Shown here: positions 50,698-60,417 of the stretch, one piece after another
How positions within the stretch are numbered: position 1 is the stretch's first letter
Layout: each line of letters opens with the position of its first letter
Source of the DNA: G039954875 sp047528275
GTDB lineage: Bacteria; Bacteroidota; Bacteroidia; Flavobacteriales; Blattabacteriaceae
Assembly (NCBI GenBank): GCA_047528275.1
Contig: CP180023.1
Coordinates: 248,001-312,000, forward strand
Direction: 5' to 3'
Length of the DNA: 64,000 nt
The notes under the pieces: generated by a model
Seen by the model: the letters and a program-made list of their open reading frames with translations, nothing else
The model's database searches: none
Told to the model about the DNA's origin: nothing
Position numbers and translations under genes: made by a program

Positions 50698-51450
50698 AGA
50701 CTTATGCCATTGGGATGAAATCATGGAAGAAGGGGTAGAGATAATGCCTATCTGTTGACCTTTGTCCGTCAGCAGATCATCTTTGTTCTGTCCTATGAAG
50801 AGAGAAAATCCTTGTGGATTAACCCTTCATCCAGACTTGCGCGTGCAGATACAAACCCCTATCACGGCAAAGAACTCTGAGATCATTAAAAAGCTAAAAA
50901 ACAAGGTTCCCTTGATTATTAGACAGTTGGATTATTTCAATATCTTTTTCCATTTGACACTGCCTAGGTAGTTTGTTAGTGAAAAGATCTATCTGTATCT
51001 GGTTGTTAGTAGAGGCTCAAAGTTGTGTCCGATACATGGTCTGCCATGAAGATGACTGCTGGTCGGTTTTTTATCCATATTATGTACACTGCGACCGAAA
51101 AATTAAAGGCTCAATTGGGCTTTTGGTATAGGTAAAGGGACGAAATTATATTCAGTGCATTGTTTCAGGAGGCACCACACGGATTTCGAACTTATGAAAT
51201 CCCTATACCTGATCTCTCCATCCAGCACCACATATCTAAGCGTTAGGGTAGTTGTACACGGATAGATAAAATCACTTTAAATACTGAACTAATCAAAGTC
51301 CCTAATGGTATATCCTCTACGTGATCATCCATGAACTTTACCATCTGATTAACTATAATCATAATAATCATATTGCTGCCTTTTTTGAACTGCAATCCTG
51401 CATGATGCCCGATTGGGAGCTATGGGAAGATCGCCTTGAGTAGTTGTTCT
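50698..51450 (+). pseudogene. YgjP/M48-type zinc metallopeptidase remnant
   Basis: Fragments follow the YgjP (DUF45) order: LTLHPDLRVQIQTPITAKNS with KKLKNKVPLIIRQLDYFNIF (50840-50960), KFVSGEKIYLYLV-like sequence near 50965-51005, and IIHELYHLINYNHNNHIAAF at about 51325-51385, holding the zinc motif HELYH and the third ligand after NHN, then MMPDWELWEDRLE. Stops and shifts interrupt it. Genes of this family often neighbour type I restriction loci; here it directly follows dead hsdR. Function in that context is unknown. Confidence 0.8.
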
Positions 51451-51469
51451 CTTAAGGTAAGGTAGCCAA

Positions 51470-52640
51470 CCCCCATGTTTAATTGATTAGGTGAGGAATT
51501 TTTATTTGGATGATCAATACAATCAAAGTGATCACAGTACTCTGAAGGTCAAGATCCCACCACCCATTCAGACTAGGTATAACCCAATCTTGCTGCGATG
51601 GGTAGGCCACCGGGGTGAGCCCCCAATGTATTGTCGCGATATTGAATCCACTTGATTGAATGAGGAGACCAAGATCTCAGAGCCTTTGCCTGAGCAGATC
51701 ATCATGGTCTGGATAGGTAAGAAACCAAGAAAGCAATCGATCCAGTGGTAAAAATTAGGATTAGCATGGGATTTTGTGACTGGCTGTCCTTGTTATTGTA
51801 AGCAGGGCAACTACCATGATGGGTAGTGAAAACATAGTGGCTTTAATCGGGTAGATCTGGTTGGCCAGTTTTCCACCGATATTATTCCCGAAAATCATCC
51901 CCAATTATTTCAGTACCAGGATGAAGGCCATGTGATTACTTTCAAACCCACTGGATTTTCTCAGCAGAGGTGTGATGTAACTGAAAGAACCCTCCGGCAT
52001 TAATAATCTTGACCATCAAGATGATTCAAGATTCAATTTATTTGAATAGCTGTGTGTATTCTTGTGTATTTGATAGTGATATGCTTATCGTGAGCGATTG
52101 GATCCAATAGTGCGTACTCAAGACCGTTGAGATCCCGATAAGAATGATCAACATAAAGATGAGCCACTAACTGATGTTGTACCCAATGAAGATGCCTACC
52201 GATATCCCAATAATGTTTACCATGGTGAGTCTTGCAAATATTGCTGTCACAATACTAGCCTTCTTACCTTTTTAGCTACTGATTGCTCCCAAGCTAAAAA
52301 AAAGCTCTATGCGACACAGGTCAGACAACAAGCGCGTGAGCATCATGAGTTCGTAGGTAGGTGCAAAGGCTGAAAGTTCATTAAATTAAGGTGAATAGGA
52401 CCATCAAGCTGGTGAGAACCTTTTTCGGATAATAACAATCTGATAGCAAATCAAATACAGGTACGTCGGGTACTACTCTGAAGCGCATAAGTTGAGCTGA
52501 TATGGCCTGATTTCGGTATACTGGATCTGCAAACCGTCGGCGATATCTGGGAGGATCTCCATTATGACGAATTTGGTCATTCCGATTCCAACCCACCGAA
52601 CGTTAGGACTAATAATACTTTTCGAATAGATGAGTGTTTA
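51470..52640 (-). pseudogene. DHA1-type MFS efflux transporter (AraJ-like), broken
   Basis: Read on the minus strand from about 52620: GIGMTKFVIMEILPDIADGL (typical 'GmtEFvimGLLPdIA'), PKKVLTSLMVLFTLI, LSAFAPTYELMMLTRLLSDL, ASIVTAIFARLTMVNIIGIS, and the C-terminal NTLGAHPGGLPIAARLGYT (family 'n.lGa.lGG..i..GlGy.sp'). Stops and frame changes are frequent. These proteins export sugars or drugs. A second dead transporter of the same subfamily lies at 57590-58560 on the other strand. Confidence 0.82.
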
Positions 52641-52922
52641 GCTTAAAAATTTGGGCAAAGTAAAAAAAAATCAAAGGACATTAAGGAGTTGGTGGGCTTT
52701 ATCTGATATATTCTATCTTCGGAGTATTGACAGAAAATTATTCTTAACTGAAAAATCGTCCAATGAATACTTTCCGCAATACAGCCGGCCAATCAAAACG
52801 CATCTGAAAGAAAACTAAAAGATCACCATCATAGCGCAAAATCTTCCTTTTATCATGATTGATATCAGTACGTTGTATTCCAATTATTATGACATTATAA
52901 CCGACGAATCTCCTCACACCAT
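52641..52922 (-). other. Spacer downstream of mntH with a short possible remnant
   Basis: Directly after the mntH stop the minus strand can be read as VGYNVIIIGIQRTDINHDKR and then WPAVLRKVFIGRFFS, ending at about 52747. It is too short to name and lacks a start. The rest shows nothing. Confidence 0.3.
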
Positions 52923-54260
52923 TCAGAAAATATTGTATAGGAGGAATAAGTTCAAGATAATGATAATGATACCGATGATCCAAGCTAAAGACTTCAAAAG
53001 TAGTCCATTGGCAAAGCGTCCCATTTTTTGTTTGTCATTAGTGAATGTGATCAGAGGTATGACAGCAAAGCTCAGTTGTAATGAGAGGATCACTTGGCTG
53101 AATATAAGTAGTTGAGACGTTCCATTTTCACCGTATACAATAGCCACGATCATTGCAGGTACGATAGCAATCAATCGGGTAATGAGCCTCCGTATCCAAG
53201 GTTTTAGACGGATATTAACGAAACCCTCCATGACGATCTGTCCAGCAAGAGTACCTGTCAGCGTAGAGTTTTGACCTGATGCGAGCAAAGCTATTGCAAA
53301 GAGCAAACTAGCTAAGCCTGATCCCAACAATGGCATAAGCAATTCGTAAGCATCGGTGATGTCTGCTACATCTGTATGTCCTGTCTTGTGGAAAGCCGCT
53401 GCTGAAACGATCAATATCGCTGCGTTGATGAAGAAGGCCAAAGATAGGGACAAAGTGCTGTCGATGGTAGCGTATCTGATCGCCATCTTTTTACCTTTGT
53501 TGTTGCGAGGGTAATTACGTGTTTGGATCAAACTTGAATGCAAGTAAAGATTGTGAGGCATCACTGTAGTCCCCAGTATGCCTATAGCGATGTATAGAGT
53601 ATGGGGATTGGTCACGATCTCAGGGTCAGGGATCAGTCCATTGAGCATAGGTAAGACATCTGGATGAGAGTTAATGATCTCAAAACCAAAACAGATCGAA
53701 ATAGTTAAAATCAATGTAGCCACTACACCTTCGATATATCGAAAGCCTTTGTATTGAAAGAAAAGGATGATCAGGACATCCAGAGCTGTGATCGCTACAC
53801 CCCAGGCCATAGGTAGGCCGAAGAGGAGATTTAGCGCTAGTGCCGAGCCGATCACCTCGGCTAGATCACAAGTGGCAATTGCGATTTCGCATAGTATCCA
53901 TAGGATGAGATTGATCGTAGGCGAATAATGATCTCGGCAAGCTTGAGCCAAGTCGCGCTCAGTCACCACACCCAACTTGATGGATAAGTGCTGTAACAAT
54001 ATAGCGAAGAGATTTGAGATCAAGATGACCGATAGAAGGGTGTATCCAAATTGAGCTCCTCCAGCAATGTCCGTAGCCCAATTGCCTGGGTCCATATATC
54101 CTACAGCGATTAATAGTCCTGGTCCGCTGAAGGCAAAGAGCTTTTTCCAAAAGCTGCCTTTTTTTGAGATGGGGACAGATGAAAAAACTTCTGAAAGTGA
54201 GGGAGTTTTATTTTCTTTTCGCCAGCCTGTTGTAGAAGTGTTGTCGGACATAAAATTCAT
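52923..54260 (-). CDS. mntH: NRAMP-family Mn2+/Fe2+ transporter
   Basis: 445 residues with eleven hydrophobic helices. The metal-binding helix breaks are both present: DPGNWATDIAGGAQFGY in helix 1 and TVMPHNLYLHSSLIQTR in helix 6 (MPH). LAQACRDHYSPTINLILWIL and CDLAEVIGSALALNLLFGLP are family blocks of helix 3. It imports Mn2+ or Fe2+ with protons. The N-terminal ~45 residues are Ser/Thr/Lys-rich and cytosolic. It diverges from a DtxR/MntR-type repressor gene; a perfect 20-bp palindrome between them is the probable operator. The start ATG at 54260 gives 15-20 residues more than most homologues; a later start is possible. Confidence 0.94.
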   Translation of the reverse strand: MNFMSDNTSTTGWRKENKTPSLSEVFSSVPISKKGSFWKKLFAFSGPGLLIAVGYMDPGNWATDIAGGAQFGYTLLSVILISNLFAILLQHLSIKLGVVTERDLAQACRDHYSPTINLILWILCEIAIATCDLAEVIGSALALNLLFGLPMAWGVAITALDVLIILFFQYKGFRYIEGVVATLILTISICFGFEIINSHPDVLPMLNGLIPDPEIVTNPHTLYIAIGILGTTVMPHNLYLHSSLIQTRNYPRNNKGKKMAIRYATIDSTLSLSLAFFINAAILIVSAAAFHKTGHTDVADITDAYELLMPLLGSGLASLLFAIALLASGQNSTLTGTLAGQIVMEGFVNIRLKPWIRRLITRLIAIVPAMIVAIVYGENGTSQLLIFSQVILSLQLSFAVIPLITFTNDKQKMGRFANGLLLKSLAWIIGIIIIILNLFLLYNIF

Positions 54261-54308
54261 AGATTAATCTTACAAAGATATCAATTAAGATGGTGTGCTT
54301 TATAAATC

Positions 54309-54328
54309 AAATAAGGCATGCCTTATTT
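54309..54328. promoter_or_regulatory. Perfect 20-bp palindrome, probable metal-repressor operator
   Basis: AAATAAGGCATGCCTTATTT is fully self-complementary. It lies 49 bp upstream of mntH (minus) and 47 bp upstream of the mntR-type gene (plus), in a 114-bp divergent spacer. DtxR/MntR/IdeR operators are inverted repeats of this size and share the AGGCATGCCT-like core style. Regulation of both genes by the adjacent repressor is inferred. Confidence 0.75.
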
Positions 54329-54374
54329 TGATTTTTTGCAATTGCTTAAATTTGCTTGATAAGAAATCTTATCC

Positions 54375-55034
54375 GTGATACACTCCCTTTCTGAAGAGAA
54401 TTATCTCAAAGCCATTTGTCACTTAGAGAACAAAGAGTCTAAAGTATCGCCTGCTATGTTGGCTGAGAAGCTAACGATCAGTCCTGCTTCGGTGGTAGAG
54501 ATGATTAAAAAATTAGTCGAGAAACAGTGGGTACTTTATGAAAAAAAGCGAGGTATTCGTTTGACGAAAAAAGGTCTAAATATGGCTTTAGAGATCATTC
54601 GAGCACATCGACTTTGGGAATTTTTTCTTTCGGAAAAGCTTCTTTATACTTGGGACGAGGTACACGATATTGCCGAGCAGCTTGAGCATATCAAAGCTTC
54701 AGATTTACTAAACCGTTTGGAGCATTATCTGGGATATCCTCAATATGATCCACATGGTGATCCTATCCCTCAAGCTGATGGTTTTATGTGGCCGGGTGGT
54801 AGGATTCTGCTTTCTGAAGCACAGTTGGGGAGTATCGGTCGGATAGTAGCTGTCAAGTACAGTTCTTCTGATTTTTTACAATACCTGCAGAAGCTTGGTA
54901 TTGAGATAGGTACTGAGATACAGCTCGTTGACAAAGTCCCTTTTGACGGTTCTGTTGTGATTCGTATCGGGAAAGATCGCCCAGTGAACGTTTCCCGGGA
55001 ATTTACTGAGAATTTATTGATCAAGGAGCAGTGA
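54375..55034 (+). CDS. DtxR/MntR-family metal-dependent transcriptional repressor
   Basis: 219 residues. Residues 1-70 form the winged helix: EENYLKAICHLENKESKVSP, then MLAEKLTISPASVVEMIKKL (recognition helix) and KKRGIRLTKKGLNMALEIIR. The dimerisation/metal domain contains RAHRLWEFFLSEKL and DEVHDIAEQLEHIKASDLLN with the His/Glu ligands. Residues from about 145 form a C-terminal FeoA/SH3-like domain (GRIVAVKYSSSDFLQYLQKL, GTEIQLVDKVPFDGSVVIRI). Metal-loaded, it should repress mntH through the palindrome at 54309-54328. Mn2+ is more likely than Fe2+ because of the NRAMP partner, but both are possible. One of the few regulators intact here. Confidence 0.92.
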   Translation: MIHSLSEENYLKAICHLENKESKVSPAMLAEKLTISPASVVEMIKKLVEKQWVLYEKKRGIRLTKKGLNMALEIIRAHRLWEFFLSEKLLYTWDEVHDIAEQLEHIKASDLLNRLEHYLGYPQYDPHGDPIPQADGFMWPGGRILLSEAQLGSIGRIVAVKYSSSDFLQYLQKLGIEIGTEIQLVDKVPFDGSVVIRIGKDRPVNVSREFTENLLIKEQ

Positions 55035-55139
55035 ATTTTTGAAGATACTCTAAATAGACATTCTCAAAATCGTAGAGAAAAACGAATATTTTTTTTCTAT
55101 CGAGTTGATTCGTAGCGTAGAGATGATAGTTAATAACTT

Positions 55140-55710
55140 ATTATTCAATGAGAAAGGTTTCTATTTTTTCAGAGGTTTGAAATAATACACCAAATGTATC
55201 AAAATGCCCAGTCCTGCACCAGTCAATATATTAGAAGTTCAATATTTGTAATTCGTCACGCGAAAGATAGAAGTAGTTGTAGCGAAAATGTAGCTACTGT
55301 GGGCTCAATAGAAATTTGAATCCTTAAATTTTTGGTGTAAAAGTATTGCTCCAGCAATAGTGAATGAGGTATGTACCAAAGGGATGGTGTGGTATAAGGC
55401 GTTCCACATCCGGTCGATCGATGTCTGTAATGCGTTTGACTCTCTGAGTGATGCTTCCTATAATAGGCTTTGAGATGATCAAGTATTTCGTCTGATTCGA
55501 AACGATATTTTTGTGTTTGATAGCTATGGAATCGGCTAAGTAAGACATTTCGATAAGAGCGTATGGATGTAGTTATCGATATGTATGTTAGTTTTTTCGA
55601 TATTTTTTTAGAGGTCTTTTTTTTTACCGTGCCGAAATTCAGGATTGTTCCTGAAGCGATGAAGGAGAGTAGTAAAATTTGATTTTTCTACCACCATTTT
55701 TTTCAGTTCC
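55140..55710 (-). pseudogene. PAP2-family phosphatase, broken
   Basis: Minus-strand blocks in order: LSFIASGTILNFGTVKKK near 55650-55700, ADSIAIKHKNIVSNQTKYLI near 55480-55535, SITQRVKRITDIDRPD near 55420-55460 (first catalytic motif, normally KxxxxxxRP), a degraded SGH motif around 55370-55390, AGAILLHQKFKDSNFY near 55310-55360, SYIFATTTSIFRVTNYKY near 55250-55300 (SR...H motif) and NILTGAGLGILIHLVYYF near 55185-55240. Frameshifts separate them and catalytic His residues are gone. PAP2 enzymes act on undecaprenyl pyrophosphate or lipid phosphates at the inner membrane. Confidence 0.72.
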
Positions 55711-56001
55711 TTTAAAGGGGTAAGGTCGAAGTTTGATCGATCATTGCATTTTTGAATCTTTTTATGTATAGGAAGGAAAATTGAAGATTGATAATTAGAT
55801 GATTAAAAAATATATTCCAAAGAATAGATAACTTTTTATGGAAAGAGGATGGCAGAGACGAAGGTTATTCATGAAATGCCACTGCATTAATCAAAGTCGG
55901 GAGTTAGACAAAATTCTTGTTTTATTGTGCTTTATCCAGTATGATCTGGAAGTTTGTCCCAATTCGTTAGAAAGCTTTTTCAGCGTGTATATTTACCACT
56001 T
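55711..56001. other. Upstream region of mnmE
   Basis: AT-rich; plus-strand short frames here overlap the mnmE start out of frame and are not credible genes. It must include the mnmE promoter. No operator is evident. Confidence 0.35.
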
Positions 56002-57378
56002 ATGTTTCACACTGATACCATTGTTGCCTTAGCTACAGCTGGGGGTGCAGCAGCCATTGCCGTGGTCCGTCTCTCAGGGCCTGAGGCTGTTCCGATGGTT
56101 GAGAAAATTTTTTATCCTGTTCGATCCAGTAAACGATTGAGAGATCAGCCCACCCATACCATTCATTTGGGTCATTTATCCGATGGGGAAAAAATTCTTG
56201 ATCAGGTCTTGGTCTCTTTGTTCAGGGCACCGAATTCCTATACGGGTGAAGATGTGGTTGAGATCTTTTGCCATGGTTCCCTATACATTCAGCAGCAACT
56301 CTTGCAATGGCTTATTAGCAAAGGGGTTCGTTTGGCCCGTTCTGGTGAATTCACCTTGCGCGCCTTCCTCAACAGTAAGTTGGATCTTTCACAGGCTGAA
56401 GCCGTAGCCGACTTGATCGCTTCCGAATCTGAAGCAGCCCATCAGGTTGCTATGAAGCAATTGCGAGGTGGAATTTCTGATCGAATCAAAAAGTTGCGTA
56501 AGGAATTGCTTGATTTTGCTTCCCTGATCGAGCTTGAACTAGATTTCACTGAGGAAGATGTAGCTTTTGCTGATCGTTCGGATCTGTATCAGCTTTTGGA
56601 TAGATTGGAAGAGGATTTGAGGTGCTTGATCGATTCATTTGCTCTAGGTAATGGAGTCAAGCAGGGCATTCCGGTAGTTATCGTTGGAGCTCCCAATGTG
56701 GGTAAATCTACCTTGCTCAATGTCTTGTTGAGTGAAGAGCGTGCTATCGTATCAGAGATAGCAGGTACTACGCGGGATGCTATCGAAGGAAAGATTGTTT
56801 TGGATGGGATACAGTTTCGTTTTGTTGATACGGCCGGTATTCGCTCAACGGAAGATCAGATTGAGAGCATTGGCATTCAGAAGACTTTCGAAAAGATGGA
56901 GCAAGCTCAAGTGATCCTCTATCTCTTCGATTCTGCTGCTTTTGATGAGCGAAAGATCCGTGCTGAGCTCGTTGGACTTCAGGCGCAATACCCTAACAAG
57001 AAACTTTTTGCCATTGCCAATAAGTCGGATTTTTCACCGGTTCATTTTCAAGGAGATCCGCCCGAAAACTTTCTCACCATTTCAGCTAAGCAGGCTGGAG
57101 GCATCGAGAATTTGAAAAAGGCTTTAGTTGCTTTGATCAATCGTGAAGCTTTGCAAGGACAAGCTGTGATACTCACCCAAGGCAGGCATTACGAAGCCTT
57201 ACAAAAAGCCCTAGAAGCTGTCTTGTGTGTTCGTCAAGGTTTGGATCAAAATCTATCAGGGGACTTGGTCGCAGTAGAGATCCGTCAAGCCTTACGTCAT
57301 TTGGGAGAGATCACTGGCGAAGTCACTGCAGATGATCTATTGGGGAATATCTTTTCGCGTTTTTGTATCGGAAAATAG
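56002..57378 (+). CDS. mnmE: tRNA uridine-5-carboxymethylaminomethyl modification GTPase
   Basis: 458 residues from ATG 56002; the frame is open back to an ATG at 55954, but MFHTDTIVALATAGGAAAIA is the family start. Residues 1-120 form the folate-binding N-domain (VRLSGPEAV, YTGEDVVEIFCHGS), followed by helices and a Ras-like GTPase inserted at about 215-375: GAPNVGKSTLLN (G1, residue 229), TTRD (G2), DTAG (G3) and NKSD (G4). The C-terminus FCIGK contains the conserved Cys. With MnmG it modifies wobble uridine U34 of several tRNAs. It uses tetrahydrofolate, linking it to the retained folate enzymes. Intact. Confidence 0.96.
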   Translation: MFHTDTIVALATAGGAAAIAVVRLSGPEAVPMVEKIFYPVRSSKRLRDQPTHTIHLGHLSDGEKILDQVLVSLFRAPNSYTGEDVVEIFCHGSLYIQQQLLQWLISKGVRLARSGEFTLRAFLNSKLDLSQAEAVADLIASESEAAHQVAMKQLRGGISDRIKKLRKELLDFASLIELELDFTEEDVAFADRSDLYQLLDRLEEDLRCLIDSFALGNGVKQGIPVVIVGAPNVGKSTLLNVLLSEERAIVSEIAGTTRDAIEGKIVLDGIQFRFVDTAGIRSTEDQIESIGIQKTFEKMEQAQVILYLFDSAAFDERKIRAELVGLQAQYPNKKLFAIANKSDFSPVHFQGDPPENFLTISAKQAGGIENLKKALVALINREALQGQAVILTQGRHYEALQKALEAVLCVRQGLDQNLSGDLVAVEIRQALRHLGEITGEVTADDLLGNIFSRFCIGK

Positions 57379-57589
57379 TTCCTCGAATTAATTACCGATA
57401 GATGGCTTCTTGTGACTTATGTCTCAGTTCCAGTTGTCGATGGGATTTCCATAACTTCATGTTTTTTTACGCATAAATTTTCTTCATGATGAAAGATTCT
57501 AAATGGAAAGAGTATTTTCCATTAGGACGGATTAAAGTTTTATAAGATAGATCGCCGTATTTTAGCCTGTTAAAAGGAAATTATAAATT
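57379..57589. other. Short spacer after mnmE
   Basis: No gene, terminator or repeat recognised between mnmE and the broken MFS transporter. Confidence 0.35.
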
Positions 57590-58560
57590 ATTTTGAGATA
57601 TAGCAGAATAATTTAGATCCTTATCATAGGTATTTTTACCATCGGTACTGGCATTGCTATGGTGCTTGAGGAAATTGTCTACGACCTTCGTATCCATTTT
57701 GCTATGGCATGGCAGTTTATTATGATATTTTCTTTCTCCTATGCAATTTTTGCTCCGATAACTGCATCACTAACCACTGAACTTCATCGAAAGATTATTC
57801 TGTTGATTGCTTTGGTTTTGCTTGTTTTATGGAATATTATGTCGGCTTTATCCCATACCTTTTTTACAGTGGTATTAGGTCGGGTAATAGCAGCTAGCTG
57901 GAGCCTCTTAGTTTACTCCACAGACTTTGGTTGTATCAACTTTGATTATCCCTGAAAATAAAAAAGGTTATGCATTCTCTGTGGTCATGGGAGGGATGAC
58001 ATTAGCTACAACTTTATGGATCCTATTAGAGATTTTTGTTGGTTAATTGTTTGGCTGGTATATGACCTTGTTTAGCGTAGCGGATTTGGATTGCCTACCT
58101 ATTTTATTTTGTATTGGTTCTTATCTTATTTAGAAGTCTATAAGGTATATACTTTGAAAGATCTATTTTTTATAATAGCTCATAATCCTATATCTTTCAC
58201 CTTTTTGATCAGCTTTCTAGCTGTTTTATCTGAGTACATGGTTTATAGTTATATCAGTCTGATATTGGGACAGACTCTCTATAAATGCTTGTGTATTTTG
58301 CCTATTGCTTTAGTTTGATTTGGTGTTGGAGCTGTTTTGTGAAATGTCCTATTTGGGTATGGAACTGATAAAATTGCTAGGAGCAAGGTGCCTTTGATTT
58401 TTGTAATTGTGCAGAGTTTGGTTTTTCTTTTATTGATGTTGGTTTATAATCGGCCAATTTATGTTTGCTTGATCTTTTTTGTTTAGAGTGTCACAAGTTG
58501 GATGTACCTGGTGCTAATTCAAGATAGGTTGCTCGGTATTTCAAAATAGTTTAGAGTATT
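57590..58560 (+). pseudogene. DHA1-type MFS transporter, broken
   Basis: Plus strand reads IGIFTIGTGIAMVLEEIVYD ('GiFaiGtgEFvi'), MAWQFIMIFSFSYAIFAPIT, ASLTTELHRKIILLIALVLL ('R+.vLl.al'), SALSHTFFTVVLGRVIAA, then, after a frame change, KGYAFSVVMGGMTLATTLW and FGWYMTLFSVA, then PISFTFLISFLAVLSEYMVY and DKIARSKVPLIFVIVQSLVF near 58365-58430. Five or more stops or shifts. The twelve-helix plan is recognisable; the substrate would be a sugar or drug. It belongs to the same subfamily as the remnant at 51470-52640. Confidence 0.82.
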
Positions 58561-58960
58561 TATTATTTTATTAAACAGTTCTGTTTTGTACTTAGACATG
58601 GCAACGGGTAGTTTATTTAGAGTTTTATTTATCTCTTTATTGAATTTAAATTTATTATTTATAGATGATTTATTTACAGGTATTTTAGATATAGTGTTTA
58701 TTTAATTTTATTATAAGTATAATACTATTAAAGGAAAAAATAATGAAAGAAATTAAAAAATTAATCGTATAGAGGGGTATAGGGGGATTGATTACGGGTA
58801 TCTGTTTACAACGATTGGTGTATAATCCAGCTTTAATAAATTTATCATAGCTTATGATCTTATCCAAAGCACAAAACTTAATGATATTATTTTTCCCTAT
58901 ATTTCTGATGTTTATTCCACCTCTTTTGGATTCCAAGTTCAATAGTCAATCATAAAAATA
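58561..58960. other. AT-rich stretch without a recognisable gene
   Basis: Mostly A/T-rich and without a gene. A short minus-strand frame (58685-58942, 85 codons) is Ile/Asn/Lys-rich, as expected by chance at this composition, and is not supported. Confidence 0.35.
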
Positions 58961-59430
58961 GGTTGATATATAGGATCAACCTTCAGAAGATATAAAGTTC
59001 TTATTTTTAGAGTTGGTTACTTTTTATTTCATTAAATATGAATTACCTGTAATGAAGTATTCAAAACGAATCTTTCAAAAAATTCAGCCGTTTTCTATTT
59101 TGATAAGGTGAATACTGTATTGGAGCATGCGTATAAAAAGATGATATTTTACAGGCTGATTTTAATGCTAAAATGTAACTCATAAAGGTGGTTGAAATAA
59201 GTTGTGAATATCTGACTATAGAAGAAATGAATAGGCTGATAAAAATTCCATGTAATGAACCTCTATTAAAATAGAGACTTCTATTTTCAATTTTTATCGG
59301 ATTGAGGTTTTCCGATATCGAGATGTCAAAATGCTATGGGGTAATAAAACCTATCGGACCAAAAAGATCTGTAACGAGCTATACTGAAATTGATTGGAGT
59401 GGTCCTCCAGGTTCAAATATCATCCGTAGA
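58961..59430 (+). pseudogene. Tyrosine recombinase/integrase fragment
   Basis: ELPVMKYSKRIFQKIQPFSI near 59040-59100 resembles the SAM-like core-binding domain ('t...y...l..'). EYLTIEEMNRLIKIPCNEPL near 59200-59265 is the 'LT.eEl..Ll..p' start of the catalytic domain, and FSIFIGLRFSDIEMSKCYGV near 59285-59340 contains the first catalytic Arg in its GLRfsDi context. The rest, including the HxxR and the Tyr, is not found. It is a dead mobile-element gene of Bacteroidota type, without detectable flanking repeats. Confidence 0.68.
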
Positions 59431-60417
59431 TCAAAAAGATCCGAAATAGAACATGCAATCGTCCAATATACAGCCTCGCCGTGTCCGACAAAAAAAACTT
59501 ATCGCCATTACATCGATGGCGAGAGACTGGATCTGAGGAATAAGCTTAGGATTTAAAAAAATATTCGTAATATAAAAGAAGGAACCCCTACTATTTGTAT
59601 TTTCTTCAACTTTTCTACGTATACACAATATTTTTTTAAAAAAAATGTAAAAATTTAACTCCTTATACCTTTTATATAAATATAAAATATAAAATTTTAT
59701 TTTATATAATAAAATATAATATATTTATTATTATAATTAATTAAATTAAAAAAATCATAAATTGTGACAAAGGAAAATTTAGAGTTCCGTTTAGTGAGCC
59801 TGCATCTACTTTACAACATTCGTTTTTACCGCAAGTAAATATTTCAATTCAAGTGGATGATATAGAAGTACCTAAAAGCTTACTTCAATAACCGTTACAG
59901 AAGTCAAAGCGAAAGTTGAATCGATAGATATCAGAGAATAATATGAACTTGCCAAGTGTTAAATTTAATCTTTCTGCAGCATGTTCAGGTCGTGGTGATA
60001 CGACTCTATTGCTAAAAGAGAAAAAAGAATTGGAAAGGGTTAAAAAAGAATAAAGAGCAGCTTTTAAGCTTATAAAAGCTAGAAGAATAAAAAATGTTTT
60101 ATAAAATTATTAAGCATGTTTTAAAAAATAAAACCAAGACCAAACTCAAACTTCAAGTTCCTCAACAGGAAGTGTTCGTAGTCATACGTCTAGAGAATCC
60201 TTTTATAGAGATTTCTTGTTGAAAAAAAATAATACAAAAGTTCACTTCTTAAGAAAGAATAACGTGCCCAGAGTTACTTTAATATAAGGTCAAAATACTT
60301 CAAGGATTATTATTTAATCTGACGATTAAAGTTAATAGATTTTGTATTATTGTTATATAAATTATTTATTATTTTAATTATAAAAAAATAATTTTACTAC
60401 ATATAAATTACTTTTAT
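59431..60417 (+). pseudogene. AT-rich debris with a possible charged-protein remnant
   Basis: Plus-strand strings MNLPSVKFNLSAACSGRGDT and TTLLLKEKKELERVKKE near 59940-60050 and RESFYRDFLLKKNNTKVHFL near 60190-60255 look protein-like but are not recognised. Their Lys/Glu-rich style is like the remnants at 19-20.6 kb. A T7A8 tract lies at 59631-59645. Pure A/T DNA fills 59650-59760 and 60330-60420. Confidence 0.35.
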
